NCBI RefSeq assembly: GCF_016785085.1
Contig: NZ_JAENHO010000023.1
Span: 1-64,000, forward strand
Reading direction: 5' to 3'
DNA length: 64,000 nucleotides
Origin: Paractinoplanes lichenicola
GTDB taxonomy: Bacteria > Actinomycetota > Actinomycetes > Mycobacteriales > Micromonosporaceae
Positions within the stretch are counted from its first letter, which is position 1, and every line of letters starts with the position of its first letter. The translations under genes and the position numbers were made by a program. The notes under the pieces were generated by a model. That model saw only the letters and a program-made list of their open reading frames with translations. It made no database searches and was not told where the DNA came from. Below are positions 33,067 through 41,550 of the stretch, piece by piece.

Positions 33067-33585
33067 TTGTCGACATTCGCTGCCGCCGTGGGCCGGGGCA
33101 AGAACGGCTGGACGGCGTCCGAGCTGGACCTGGGTGGGCTGGCCGACATCGACGAGGTCGTCGACGCGATGCGCGACGTGGAGCCGGACGCGGACGTCAC
33201 GCTGCTCTTCGTCGAGAGCGACGACCAATATCTGGCCGTGCTGCGGCTCGACGAGGGTGAGGACCTGCGGATCTTCGGTTCCGACTCGGCCTTCGCCGAC
33301 GAGTCGCGGATCGGCGCGATGCTGCTCGGCGAGATCGAGGCGCCGGCGTTGGAGCTCGACGAGCTGACCGACGGCGGGGCGGACGACGAGGACGACGACA
33401 AGCCCGCCGTCGACCCGGACGCCGATCCGGTCGGCGACGCGGAGCTGCTCAACGACCTCGGGATCAACGCGCACCGGCTGCTCACGTTGTGCGGGCGCGA
33501 GGGCACGATGCCGGCCGACGTGACGGCCGAGATCTGTGGGCGGATCGGCTGCGGCGACGAGATGGAAGAGCTGCGGGACGCGTGA
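33067..33585 (+). CDS. tRNA adenosine deaminase-associated protein
   Basis: 172 residues. The start chosen is TTG (LSTFAAAVGRGKNGW), because relatives begin 'MSxFAAxxxR' and a run of G precedes it; the GTG at 33055 would add four residues. Content: LDLGGLADIDEVVDAMRDVE, VTLLFVESDDQYLAVLRLD, an acidic Asp-rich loop (about 108-125), and a C-terminal helical part. Its GTGA overlap with tadA at 33582 fixes the pairing; the name comes from that conserved linkage. The mechanism is not known. Confidence 0.85.
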   Translation: MSTFAAAVGRGKNGWTASELDLGGLADIDEVVDAMRDVEPDADVTLLFVESDDQYLAVLRLDEGEDLRIFGSDSAFADESRIGAMLLGEIEAPALELDELTDGGADDEDDDKPAVDPDADPVGDAELLNDLGINAHRLLTLCGREGTMPADVTAEICGRIGCGDEMEELRDA

Positions 33586-34034
33586 GCCTGCGGGCGCGGC
33601 CGCAGCACGTGGCCTGGATGCGGCGGGCGCTCGAGGTGGCCGCCGCCACCGGGGACGACGTGCCGGTCGGGGCCGTGCTGCTCGACGCGGACGGCCGGGA
33701 GCTGGCCGCGGCGGGCAACCAGCGGGAGGCGACCGGCGATCCGACCGCGCACGCCGAGATCCTGGTGTTGCGGCGGGCCGCCGAGCAGACCGGCTCGTGG
33801 CGGCTCGACGGGAGCACGCTCGTCGTCACGCTCGAGCCCTGCACGATGTGCGCGGGGGCGCTGGTGCTGGCGCGGGTGTCGGTTCTGGTCTTCGGGGCCT
33901 GGGAGCCGAAGACCGGCGCGGTCGGGTCGCTGTGGGACGTCGTACGGGATCGCCGGCTCAACCATCGGCCCGAGGTGTATGCCGGGGTGCTCGAGGACGA
34001 GTGCGCCGCGCTCCTGCGCGACTTCTTCCGCTGA
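33582..34034 (+). CDS. tadA: tRNA-specific adenosine deaminase
   Basis: 150 residues from a GTG that overlaps the preceding stop (GTGA). Cytidine-deaminase fold with HAEILVLRRA (His ligand and catalytic Glu) and LEPCTMCAGALV (two Cys ligands for zinc). It converts A34 to inosine in tRNA-Arg(ACG), an essential decoding step. It forms an operon with its associated protein. The closing NHRPEVYAGVLEDECAALLRDFF helix is the usual TadA end. Confidence 0.95.
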   Translation: MSLRARPQHVAWMRRALEVAAATGDDVPVGAVLLDADGRELAAAGNQREATGDPTAHAEILVLRRAAEQTGSWRLDGSTLVVTLEPCTMCAGALVLARVSVLVFGAWEPKTGAVGSLWDVVRDRRLNHRPEVYAGVLEDECAALLRDFFR

Positions 34035-34093
34035 GTTCCCCGTACGGGGTGAGGGCCGCGACGCCGCACGAAGGTGGCGCCGCGGCAGCCGGC

Positions 34094-34810
34094 TCAGGAC
34101 GCGCCGGTGATCGCGGTCTCGAGGCCGATCTTGACCATGTCGCCGAAGCCCTGCTCGCGCTGCGCCGAGTCCATCTTGGCGCCGGTCTTGATGTGGTCGC
34201 TGACGGTCAGGACGGTCAGCGCCTTGGCGCCGTAACGGGCCGCGATCGTGTAGATCGCGGCCGACTCCATCTCGACCGCGAGCACGCCGTAGTCGGCCAG
34301 CGAGTCGTAGAGGTCGGGCCGGTCGGTGTAGAACGCGTCGGCGGCCAGGATCGGGCCCACGCGGATCGCCGTGCCCTGCCGCTCGGCCACCTCGACGGCG
34401 GTGCGCAGCAGACCGAAATCGGCCACCGGCGCGTAGTCGATCAGGCCGTCGAAGCGGGACCGGTTCATGTTGGAGTCGGTGGCCGACCCGATCGCGGCGA
34501 TCACGTCGCCGAGCTGGAGGTCGGGCGCCAGCGCGCCGCACGAGCCGATCCGGATGACCGACTTCACGCCGTACTCGTTGATCAACTCGTGGGTGTAGAT
34601 CGACGCCGACGGCATGCCCATGCCGGAGCCCTGCACCGACACCGGGACACCCTGATAGGTGCCGGTGAAGCCGAGCATCCCGCGGACCTGGGTGTAGCAC
34701 TTGGCGTCCTGCAGGAAGGTCTCGGCGATCCATTTCGCCCGCATCGGGTCGCCCGGGAGCAGGACCCGCTCGGCGATGTCGCCCGGCTGTCCGCCGATGT
34801 GCACGCTCAT
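34094..34810 (-). CDS. deoD: Purine nucleoside phosphorylase (DeoD type)
   Basis: 238 residues from ATG (MSVHIGGQPGDIAERVLLPG). DeoD-type hexameric phosphorylase: GDPMRAKWIAETFL (phosphate site), GSGMGMPSASIYTHEL, IRIGSCGAL, VEMESAAIY, and TVSDHI with the catalytic Asp. It splits purine nucleosides with phosphate for salvage. A nine-codon frame (34807-34836, MNEREETRR) ends in a TGA that overlaps the start codon as ATGA, so a leader could couple translation. Confidence 0.93.
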   Translation of the reverse strand: MSVHIGGQPGDIAERVLLPGDPMRAKWIAETFLQDAKCYTQVRGMLGFTGTYQGVPVSVQGSGMGMPSASIYTHELINEYGVKSVIRIGSCGALAPDLQLGDVIAAIGSATDSNMNRSRFDGLIDYAPVADFGLLRTAVEVAERQGTAIRVGPILAADAFYTDRPDLYDSLADYGVLAVEMESAAIYTIAARYGAKALTVLTVSDHIKTGAKMDSAQREQGFGDMVKIGLETAITGAS

Positions 34811-34936
34811 CGGCGCGTCTCTTCTCGCTCGTTCATGTCCCCGATCCTGCCAGGCCGGAGCAGGTGACTCCGGGTGGGCGCGGGTATTGGGGAACCCGGC
34901 GGCGAGCGCCGATCGGCATCCGGTAACGTACTTCCC

Positions 34937-35026
34937 GGTGGTGTGTCCGAGCGGCCTAAGGAGCACGCCTCGAAAGCGTGTGAGGGTGCAAGCCCTCCAA
35001 GGGTTCAAATCCCTTCACCACCGCCA
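34937..35026 (+). tRNA. tRNA-Ser (anticodon CGA)
   Basis: 90 nt including an encoded CCA. Acceptor stem GGTGGTG pairs with CACCACC; discriminator G; anticodon stem CACGC/GCGTG with loop CTCGAAA, giving anticodon CGA (reads UCG). The long variable arm TGAGGGTGCAAGCCCTC and the GGTTCAAATC T-loop are typical of serine tRNAs. Confidence 0.95.
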
Positions 35027-35384
35027 CCGACCGGCGGCTCCGCATTGACGGGGTCGCCGGTTTTGTTTTGGGCTCCGTTTGTGGTCACTCTGCGTGTCAC
35101 GGAACGGGACGTCCGTTCGGGCCGGCCGTGGGTCGTACGATCGGCTCTTCTCCATGATCAGGTATCGTGCACGTAACGCCGCCGTTTCGATGTCCGGCTG
35201 CCGCATTCACAGGCAGTGTTGATGACTCACGGTGATGGTATGGGGACGGCCCTAATACGTCCGCTGTCGCGCAAGTCACGCAGCCGAAAACCACCGGATC
35301 AGACAATCCCCTTTAACCGCCTGGTGAGAAAATTTCACAAGATTGCCCTACGCCGATGCCTGGGAACTGTCCTAGATTTGACTG
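35027..35384. other. Intergenic stretch, no gene supported
   Basis: 358 bp downstream of the tRNA. It includes a short palindrome GAACGG-gacgt-CCGTTC near 35100. A 69-codon minus-strand frame (35097-35306) starts with TTG directly on its putative ribosome site and shows no family, so it is not called. No attachment site or integrase is seen next to this tRNA. Confidence 0.45.
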
Positions 35385-35594
35385 GTGAGAGTTGACAGTC
35401 ACTGGTGGAATGGTGACGTCCGGCTTGCGCGCCGTGACGTCTACGTCCGCACCGACGGCGATCTCTGGGAAGTCGAAGCTCAGATGGGCGGACCAGAGGG
35501 CAAGTCCAAGGTGCAGCAGTGTCCAGGACGGGCTTCTGCCATGATCCTGGCCGACGCGTGGCGTGGACCACGCTGGCAGTGGCGCAAGCTTTAG
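35385..35594 (+). CDS. Small conserved-looking hypothetical protein (69 residues)
   Basis: 69 residues from a GTG (VRVDSHWWNGDVRLARRDVY). The pattern RTDGDLWEVEAQMGGPEGKS and AMILADAWRG suggests a small beta-beta-alpha domain with conserved Trp. TAGATT seven bases before the start could be the -10 box of a leaderless transcript, since no ribosome binding site is seen. No function can be given. I believe I have seen similar short proteins in Micromonosporaceae, without certainty. Confidence 0.55.
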   Translation: MRVDSHWWNGDVRLARRDVYVRTDGDLWEVEAQMGGPEGKSKVQQCPGRASAMILADAWRGPRWQWRKL

Positions 35595-35785
35595 CAGCGC
35601 CAGGAGCCCAGGCTGCGCCGCAGGCTTGACTTCATCGGCCAGCCGATCTTTCCAATGGGGGCCGGATCCTATTCGGGATCTGGTCCCCATTGCGTTCCCG
35701 TTTCCGGCGGACCGTTTGTCCGGTGACAATTGTTTGCGTGGATCTAGCCTGAGTTGCCATCAACAGCGCCCAGGAAGCGATTCCC

Positions 35786-36127
35786 ATGCAGGCCTCAGTC
35801 ACCGATCACCGCAGCGACATCGCCGTTCTTCACCTGCGCGGCGAACTCGACGCCGATACCGCCGTGCAGCTCCACAAGACGCTGGCCGACCTGCTGGAAC
35901 GCCCGGTCCCGCGGATCGTGGTCGACCTCACCGACCTCAAATTCTGCGATTCCGTCGGGCTCAGCGCCTTCATCACCAGCAAACAGGTCATCAACGCGCG
36001 GGGTGGCTGGCTCAGCTTCGCCGGCGCCAACCCCTTCCTCACCCAGCTGATGGAGACCGTGGGCCTCAGCCGATACTTCGCCATCTTCCCCGAGGTCGAC
36101 GACGCGATCGCGGCCGCGCAGCTCTGA
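35786..36127 (+). CDS. STAS-domain anti-sigma factor antagonist
   Basis: 113 residues, a single STAS domain (SpoIIAA/RsbV type). AVLHLRGELDADTAVQLHKT, VVDLTDLKFCDSVGLSAFI with the phosphorylatable Ser in DSVGL, and WLSFAGANPFLTQLMETVGL. The ATG follows AGGAAG. It would bind and neutralise an anti-sigma factor kinase when dephosphorylated; the partner kinase is not in the window. Confidence 0.92.
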   Translation: MQASVTDHRSDIAVLHLRGELDADTAVQLHKTLADLLERPVPRIVVDLTDLKFCDSVGLSAFITSKQVINARGGWLSFAGANPFLTQLMETVGLSRYFAIFPEVDDAIAAAQL

Positions 36128-36145
36128 CTCTTTACAGTTGGGGGC

Positions 36146-37021
36146 GTGGCGGCACCCTCGACTGTGGAAAGCGACCTGCCCGGCCTGTTCCGGGACGCCG
36201 ACCGGGCCGCGATCGAACGACAGGGCCGCTATCTGGCGGTCAGCCGGATCGGGCTGATCGCCGCGGTCGTCGCGTCGATCGGCAGCGCGCTCTCCATCGA
36301 CGTCACCCCGTCGCTCGACCTCGGCGGCGCCATCTCCGGCCTGGCCTTCCTGGTCGGCGGCGGGCTGACGCTCTATCTCTTCCGGCGCCGGCCCGACCGC
36401 GCCTGGTACGAGAGCCGGGCCGCGGCCGAATCGATCAAGACTTTGGCCTGGCAGTTCTGCATGCGCGGCGGCTCCCTCGACCGCGACACGCCCGGCGACG
36501 AACGGCATTTCGCCCGCGAGGTCGCCGCCGTGGCAGGGGCGATGCGGCACGCCGGGCTGACCGTGACCGGCCACAACGCGGGCGTCACCGAGACCATGCG
36601 GGCGGTGCGCGAACTGCCGCTGGCCGACCGGCAGGCGATCTATCGGGCCCAGCGGATCGACGACCAGCATCGGTACTACACGCGCAAGGCCGAGGAGAAC
36701 CGCCGGCGGGCCCGGCGCTGGTTCCTGTGGGCGATCGCCTTCCAGGCCGCCGGGGTGGTGCTGGCGTGGCTCAAGGCCACCAACGTGGTCGACGCCGACC
36801 TGCTGGGCATCGCCTCGACCGCGGCCGCGAGCGCTTTGGCTTGGGTGCAGACCCGCGACAGCCAGAACCTGGCCGAGTCGTACCGGGTGGCGGCGAACGA
36901 GCTGAGCCTGATCGCCGAATCCGCGCCGCCCGACGATCCGGAGGCATGGAGCCTTTACGTCGGCGACGGGGAGCGGGCCATCTCGCGGGAACACACGTTG
37001 TGGCTGGCGCGGCGCTCCTGA
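36146..37021 (+). CDS. DUF4231/SLATT-like two-helix-pair membrane protein
   Basis: 291 residues from a GTG after GGGGG. Two pairs of membrane helices (about 33-55 and 57-78; 195-213 and 222-240) each followed by a basic/helical segment: DRAWYESRAAAESIKTLAWQF after the first pair and WVQTRDSQNLAESYRVAANEL after the second. This layout is that of DUF4231/SLATT domains, proposed membrane effectors in nucleotide-signalling conflict systems. Here no nucleotidyltransferase or SLOG gene is beside it, so it is an orphan. It starts 18 bp after the STAS gene. Confidence 0.75.
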   Translation: MAAPSTVESDLPGLFRDADRAAIERQGRYLAVSRIGLIAAVVASIGSALSIDVTPSLDLGGAISGLAFLVGGGLTLYLFRRRPDRAWYESRAAAESIKTLAWQFCMRGGSLDRDTPGDERHFAREVAAVAGAMRHAGLTVTGHNAGVTETMRAVRELPLADRQAIYRAQRIDDQHRYYTRKAEENRRRARRWFLWAIAFQAAGVVLAWLKATNVVDADLLGIASTAAASALAWVQTRDSQNLAESYRVAANELSLIAESAPPDDPEAWSLYVGDGERAISREHTLWLARRS

Positions 37022-37053
37022 AAACAAGCTGAGCCGGGCCCCGGGCCCGGCTC
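37021..37053. terminator. Terminator between the SLATT-like gene and tRNA-Ser(GGA)
   Basis: Inverted repeat GAGCCGGGCC (37031-37040) / GGCCCGGCTC (37044-37053), 10 bp perfect with a 3-base loop. On the minus strand it is followed at once by AGCTTGTTTT, so it ends the tRNA transcript as well as the plus-strand gene. Confidence 0.8.
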
Positions 37054-37062
37054 ATGCTGTTG

Positions 37063-37150
37063 TGGCGGAGGATACGAGATTCGAACTCGTGAGGGTGTGA
37101 ACCCAACACGCTTTCCAAGCGTGCGCCCTAGGCCTCTAGGCGAATCCTCC
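37063..37150 (-). tRNA. tRNA-Ser (anticodon GGA)
   Basis: 88 nt on the minus strand with encoded CCA. Acceptor GGAGGAT pairs with ATCCTCC; anticodon stem CACGC/GCGTG with loop TTGGAAA, anticodon GGA (reads UCC/UCU). A long variable arm and GTTCGAATC T-loop confirm serine. Confidence 0.95.
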
Positions 37151-37234
37151 GTCAGCCAGGATACAGATGCGTGGGCCGCGGGACGCATGGGTCCCCGCCT
37201 CGGCACGGCGAGGCAACGGCTACACTCGTCGTAG

Positions 37235-37318
37235 CCTCTCGTGCGGCGTGTATCTCGTGAACCTCCCCAGGGCCGGAAGGCAGCAAGGATAAGCGGGCTC
37301 TGACGGGTGCACGAGAGG
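37235..37318 (+). ncRNA. ffs: Signal recognition particle RNA (4.5S-type)
   Basis: The conserved SRP apical domain is present: CCTCCCCAGGGCCGGAAGGC then AGCAAGGATAAGCGGG, with the GGAA tetraloop. Ends CCTCTCGTGC and GCACGAGAGG pair to close the long hairpin, and a run of T residues (TTTTCTTTTCTC) follows as terminator. A -10-like TACACT lies at 37221-37226. The RNA binds Ffh for membrane protein targeting. Location just before dnaX is common in bacteria. Confidence 0.95.
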
Positions 37319-37412
37319 TCTTTTCTTTTCTCTCCCTCACCCCAGCGGTACCTGGGTTGGTTCTTGTCGTACCCCCGGCGGACAATGGCGCGGTCGTCGA
37401 GGAGGGGCAGCA

Positions 37413-40400
37413 GTGGCACTCGCGCTTTACCGCAAGTACCGTCCGCGCACGTTCGCGGAGGTCATCGGCCAGGAGCACGTCACCGAGCCGTTGTCGCAGG
37501 CTCTGCGCAGCGGCCGGCTGAACCACGCTTACCTCTTCTCCGGCCCACGTGGCTGCGGCAAGACGTCGAGCGCGCGCATCCTGGCCCGCTCGCTCAACTG
37601 TGAGCAGGGCCCCACCCCCGAGCCGTGCGGGGTCTGCACGTCGTGCCGCTCGCTGGCCAACGACGGCGCCGGCTCGATCGACGTCATCGAGATCGACGCG
37701 GCCAGCCACGGTGGTGTCGACGACGCTCGCGAGCTGCGCGAGAAGGCGTTCTTCGCCCCGGCCAACAGCCGCTACAAGATCTATGTGATCGACGAGGCCC
37801 ACATGGTCTCGTCGGCCGGCTTCAACGCGCTGCTCAAGCTCGTCGAGGAGCCGCCGGAGTACGTGAAGTTCATCTTCGCGACCACCGAGCCCGAGAAGGT
37901 GCTCGGCACGATCCGCTCGCGCACCCACCACTACCCGTTCCGGCTGATCCCGCCGGCCGTGCTGCGGCCCTACATCCAGCAGCTCACCGAGGCCGAGGGC
38001 GTGCAGGTCGAGCCGGCGGTGTTCCCGCTCGTGGTGCGGGCCGGCGGGGGCAGCGCGCGCGACACGCTGTCGGTGCTCGACCAGCTGATCGCCGGGGCCG
38101 GGCCCGACGGGGTCAGCTACGCGCGGGCGATCGCCCTGCTCGGCGTCACCGACGTCACCCTGCTCGACGAGATGTGCGACGCGATCGCGGCCGGCGACGG
38201 CGCGGCGGCGTACGCGACGATCGACCGGGTCGCCGAGGCCGGGCACGACCCGCGGCGGTTCGCGTCCGACCTGCTCGAGCGCTTCCGCGACCTGATCGTG
38301 CTGCAGCAGGTGCCCGACGCGGTCGCCAAGGGCCTGATCGACGGGCCGGCCGACCAGCTCGAGGCGATGGGCGCCCAGGCCACCCGGCTCGGCCCGGCGA
38401 CCCTGTCGCGCTGCGCCGACATCGTGCACAACGGCCTGGTCGACATGCGCGGCACCACGGCGCCCCGGCTCCTGCTCGAGCTGATCACGGCCCGCATGCT
38501 GCTGCCCGGGGCCGAGGATTCGACCGGCGCGCTGCTGCAGCGGCTCGAGCGGATGGAACGGCGGTTCGCGCTGGGCGGGGAGCCGCTGACCCTGCCCGAA
38601 GGGGTGCCGGCGTCGGCTCCGGTCTCGGCTGCTCCGGCTGTGGCTCCTTCGGCTCCGGCCGCTGCCGCTGCCGCTGCCGCCGACGGCGGTGGTGCCGCGG
38701 GCGGCGGGGGTGCCGCGGGCGGCGGGGGCGGGCTTGCTGCGGCGCGTGCTGCTGCGGCTGCGGCTAAGAAGGGCGGCGGCGGGGGTGGGCGTCCGACCGC
38801 CGGAGGGCAGGGGTCTGGTGGCGCGGCGCCTGTTTCGGCGGTGCCGGTCTCTGCTGCTCCGGTCAGTGCTGCTCCGGTTTCGGCCGCGCCCGGTTCGTCG
38901 GCGCCTGCTTCTGCCGCGGCCGGTGGGGGAGTCTCGGCTCCCGCTAGCGCTGCGCCTGCTTCGGCCGACGGGTCGGCTGGGGCCGCCGGGCCGGATTGGA
39001 ACGGCGTAGCCGATGGGGGTGCCGCTTCGGCGGCCGGCGCTGCGGTTGGCGAGCCCGAATACGACGAGCCGCCGTGGGACGACGAGCCTGAGGCGGACGA
39101 GCAATCTGCCGTTAGTGCTGCACCCGTCAGCGCTGCGCCCGTCAGCTCTGCGCCTGTCAGTGCTGCGCCGGCGGGTGCGGCGCCTAGAAGTGCCGCGCCG
39201 GTCAGTGCTGCGCCCGTCAGTGCTGCGCCCGTCAGTGCTACGCCCGTCAGTGCTACGCCCGTCAGCGCTGCGCCTGCCGGTGCGGCGGCCGCCGGCACTG
39301 TGTCTGCTGGTGCCGAGTCCGTCGGCGCTGGTGCTGCGCCTGTTAGCGCTCCGCCCGCCGCTGCTGCGGATGCGCCGGTTGCCGAGGCGGCGTCGGCGGG
39401 GCGGTCCCAAGCGGGTGCGCCGGCCGAGCCCGCGCGTGCTTCGGGTCGTCGGCGGGAGCCCGCCGGGGTGCTGCCGGACGCGCCCGAAGAGCCGGGAGCC
39501 GCCGCCGTGGAGGCGGCGGCCGTGCCGGGGCAGTTGACGGCGCAGGCGGTTCGGCAGGTGTGGGGCGAGGTGCTCGACGAGGTCAAGAAGCAGCCCCGCG
39601 GCGTGGTGCTGCGGGCGATGGTGGCCGATGCGACCGTGCGCGAGGTGGAGGGTCAGACCCTGTTCCTGACCGTGCCGTCGGCGACGCATGCCCAGCGGAT
39701 CGGTCAGGAGCCGGCGCTTCCGAACGCGCTCTACGAGATTCTCGGCGGGCGCTGGGAAGTTCGGTGCGAGGTCGCCGGGCCCGGTGGCGGCGGTTCGGGT
39801 CGGGGCGGTCCGTCCGGGCCCGCGGGTGGCGGTGGTGGCGGGTCCGCGGGCCGGGGCCGCAATCAGAGCGCGCCGGGTCAGCGAGGCGAGGCCGGTGGCC
39901 AGCGGCAGGGTTCGCAGCAGGCCGCGCCGGCCCGTTCGGGTGCTGCTTCCGCCGGCACGGCCCAACCCGCGGCGGCCGGACGAGCTCCCCACACTCAGCG
40001 GCGTCAGGCGGACGCCCCGCCCGTCGGCGACGACGACTGGCCGGAGCCGGCGCGCCCGGGCGGCCACTCCTCCGCACCCGCCGCGGCGGCGGTGGAAGAA
40101 GAGGACGACGACGAGGACTGGCCGGAGGTCCGCGCGATCCCGACCAGCGCGGCTCCCCGCGACGCCGAGCCGGAGTCCGCGGTCCGGCTCGATCCGGATA
40201 GCAACGCATCCGGTGAGGCTGCGCTGCGAAGTGCCGACGCAGCGGCCGACATGGCATCGGGCGCTGAGTCGGCGGACGGATGGGTTTCGGGCGGAGACAG
40301 CGGTGCCTCCGACCACGCGGCCGACGACGGCGCGGCGGGCAGTGCGGCCGGGCTGGGTGACGCGGATCCGGCGCGTATCGGTGCGGGTCAGCACGCGTCG

Positions 40401-41195
40401 AGCCCAGGTACGGCAGCTCCGGAGAGTGTCGCGGCCGACCGCCCGGACGCAGGTGTCAGTGACGGCGGCGCATCGACCGTGCCTGGTGATCGCGAGGCTG
40501 GATCGAGTGAGGCTGCCGGAACTGTGGCTGGGCCCAGCAGCGCCCCGATTGGACCCGGCAATTCGGCGGCCGGGCCGGGCAGCGACGCAGCAGGAGCAAC
40601 CGGTGACGTGCGGCCGGAGAGCGACACGGCGGCCGGGGAAAGCGGCTCGGGCGTTCGGGCCGCTCCCGGGAGCGCGGCCGTAGCCGCTGCGCGGGCTGCT
40701 GCGGCCCGGGCCGGCGCGCGTGCGGCCACGGCTGGTGGCGCTCCCGCGGCCATGGCTGGTGGCGCTGCCGCGGCCCCGGCGAACGGTGGACCGGCAGGTG
40801 CCAACGGCGCGGCCACTGGCGGTGCCGCGGCTGCGGGCGGTTCGGCGGCCGGTGGCGGGCGGGGCGCGGCCGGTGGTGGGCGGGGCGCGGCCGGTGGTGG
40901 GCTGGCGGCGGCGCGGGCGGCGGCCGCCGGGGCTCGGGGCCCAGCTGCGGGTGCTCGCCAGGGCGGCAAACCGGAGGGCTGGTCGGACGGCTCGCCCACC
41001 GAGGAAGCGCCCTACGATCCCGAGTTCGACGGTCCGCCGTCCGGCCGGGGTGGCGGAGGTTACGAGGGCTTCGACCCGGGTGACGAGCCGCTCGACGACG
41101 TGATCGATGAGAAGACGGCCCGCGAGAGCAGCGAACAGCAGGCCATGCGGCTGCTGCAGGAGGCCTTCGGCGCTGAGAAGATCGGCGAGAGCTGA
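37413..41195 (+). CDS. dnaX: DNA polymerase III gamma/tau subunit with very long repeat-rich linker
   Basis: 1260 residues, far longer than usual (about 600-800). AAA+ clamp-loader part at 1-370: RKYRPRTFAEVIGQ, Walker A GPRGCGKT (44-51), zinc Cys 63/72/75/78, DEAH 127-130, sensor IRSRTHHYPF. From about 390 to 710 there is an Ala/Pro/Ser/Val repeat linker (VSAAP units). A folded domain follows (about 710-790, LTAQAVRQVWGEVLDEVKKQ), then 400 residues of Gly/Ala-rich disorder and a short C-terminal helix. GTG start after GGAGGGG. It loads the beta clamp and joins the polymerase. The linker's large size and codon monotony are odd. Confidence 0.95.
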   Translation: MALALYRKYRPRTFAEVIGQEHVTEPLSQALRSGRLNHAYLFSGPRGCGKTSSARILARSLNCEQGPTPEPCGVCTSCRSLANDGAGSIDVIEIDAASHGGVDDARELREKAFFAPANSRYKIYVIDEAHMVSSAGFNALLKLVEEPPEYVKFIFATTEPEKVLGTIRSRTHHYPFRLIPPAVLRPYIQQLTEAEGVQVEPAVFPLVVRAGGGSARDTLSVLDQLIAGAGPDGVSYARAIALLGVTDVTLLDEMCDAIAAGDGAAAYATIDRVAEAGHDPRRFASDLLERFRDLIVLQQVPDAVAKGLIDGPADQLEAMGAQATRLGPATLSRCADIVHNGLVDMRGTTAPRLLLELITARMLLPGAEDSTGALLQRLERMERRFALGGEPLTLPEGVPASAPVSAAPAVAPSAPAAAAAAAADGGGAAGGGGAAGGGGGLAAARAAAAAAKKGGGGGGRPTAGGQGSGGAAPVSAVPVSAAPVSAAPVSAAPGSSAPASAAAGGGVSAPASAAPASADGSAGAAGPDWNGVADGGAASAAGAAVGEPEYDEPPWDDEPEADEQSAVSAAPVSAAPVSSAPVSAAPAGAAPRSAAPVSAAPVSAAPVSATPVSATPVSAAPAGAAAAGTVSAGAESVGAGAAPVSAPPAAAADAPVAEAASAGRSQAGAPAEPARASGRRREPAGVLPDAPEEPGAAAVEAAAVPGQLTAQAVRQVWGEVLDEVKKQPRGVVLRAMVADATVREVEGQTLFLTVPSATHAQRIGQEPALPNALYEILGGRWEVRCEVAGPGGGGSGRGGPSGPAGGGGGGSAGRGRNQSAPGQRGEAGGQRQGSQQAAPARSGAASAGTAQPAAAGRAPHTQRRQADAPPVGDDDWPEPARPGGHSSAPAAAAVEEEDDDEDWPEVRAIPTSAAPRDAEPESAVRLDPDSNASGEAALRSADAAADMASGAESADGWVSGGDSGASDHAADDGAAGSAAGLGDADPARIGAGQHASSPGTAAPESVAADRPDAGVSDGGASTVPGDREAGSSEAAGTVAGPSSAPIGPGNSAAGPGSDAAGATGDVRPESDTAAGESGSGVRAAPGSAAVAAARAAAARAGARAATAGGAPAAMAGGAAAAPANGGPAGANGAATGGAAAAGGSAAGGGRGAAGGGRGAAGGGLAAARAAAAGARGPAAGARQGGKPEGWSDGSPTEEAPYDPEFDGPPSGRGGGGYEGFDPGDEPLDDVIDEKTARESSEQQAMRLLQEAFGAEKIGES
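39113..39290 (+). repeat. Degenerate 15-bp tandem repeats inside dnaX
   Basis: About twelve in-frame units of the type GTCAGTGCTGCGCCC coding VSAAP (with variants VSSAP, VSATP, AGAAP). A shorter run of the same units is at about 38838-38905. Near-identical neighbours indicate slippage or unequal recombination in the linker. Confidence 0.85.
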
Positions 41196-41550
41196 CGGCT
41201 GGATGGCTGCCGTGTCAGCTCGTGCCCGATCGCATGACTGGGCCGGCGTTCGTGGATCTGGGGGCGACGAAGCGGTCAGGGGCAGCCCCATGCAGGCCGC
41301 CGGTGGCTGGGGACGGCCCGGTGTCGCAGTGAGCTGGTCCGGCACGCCGGGTTCGGTGGTGGTGCGGTTGGGGGCGGTGACGACTCGTACGGGATGAGGG
41401 TTTGGCTCTTTACGGGGTCGGGGCGTCCAAGGTGTCCCGAGTGGCGTGGCGTGTCGTGTGCGTAGGGGGCGGCTACGCTGGGCGGCGGTTACGACGGCTC
41501 GTCGGAGATGATCGACGGGCTTGAGTGTTCAACGATGTGGAGGAGCGGCC
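41196..41550. other. Intergenic stretch between dnaX and ybaB
   Basis: 355 bp with no supported gene; frames here lack ribosome sites. A TACGCT at about 41473 may be the -10 box for the ybaB-recR unit. The ATG with GGAGG-like start site is at 41551. Confidence 0.45.

Noticed and set aside
35097..35306. 69-codon minus-strand frame after tRNA-Ser
   Set aside because: TTG start placed directly on the only G-rich stretch, no conserved features; likely chance.
34937..37150. Possible integrated element between the two tRNA-Ser genes
   Set aside because: No integrase, no direct repeat of a tRNA 3' end and the enclosed genes have normal composition.
39113..39290. CRISPR-like repeat array
   Set aside because: Units are contiguous 15-bp in-frame codon repeats without spacers; no cas genes in the window.
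37152..41345. 1397-codon open frame on the minus strand opposite dnaX
   Set aside because: It is an effect of extreme GC at third positions of dnaX; the translation is Arg/Ser/Thr-rich with no family, and it crosses the SRP RNA region.
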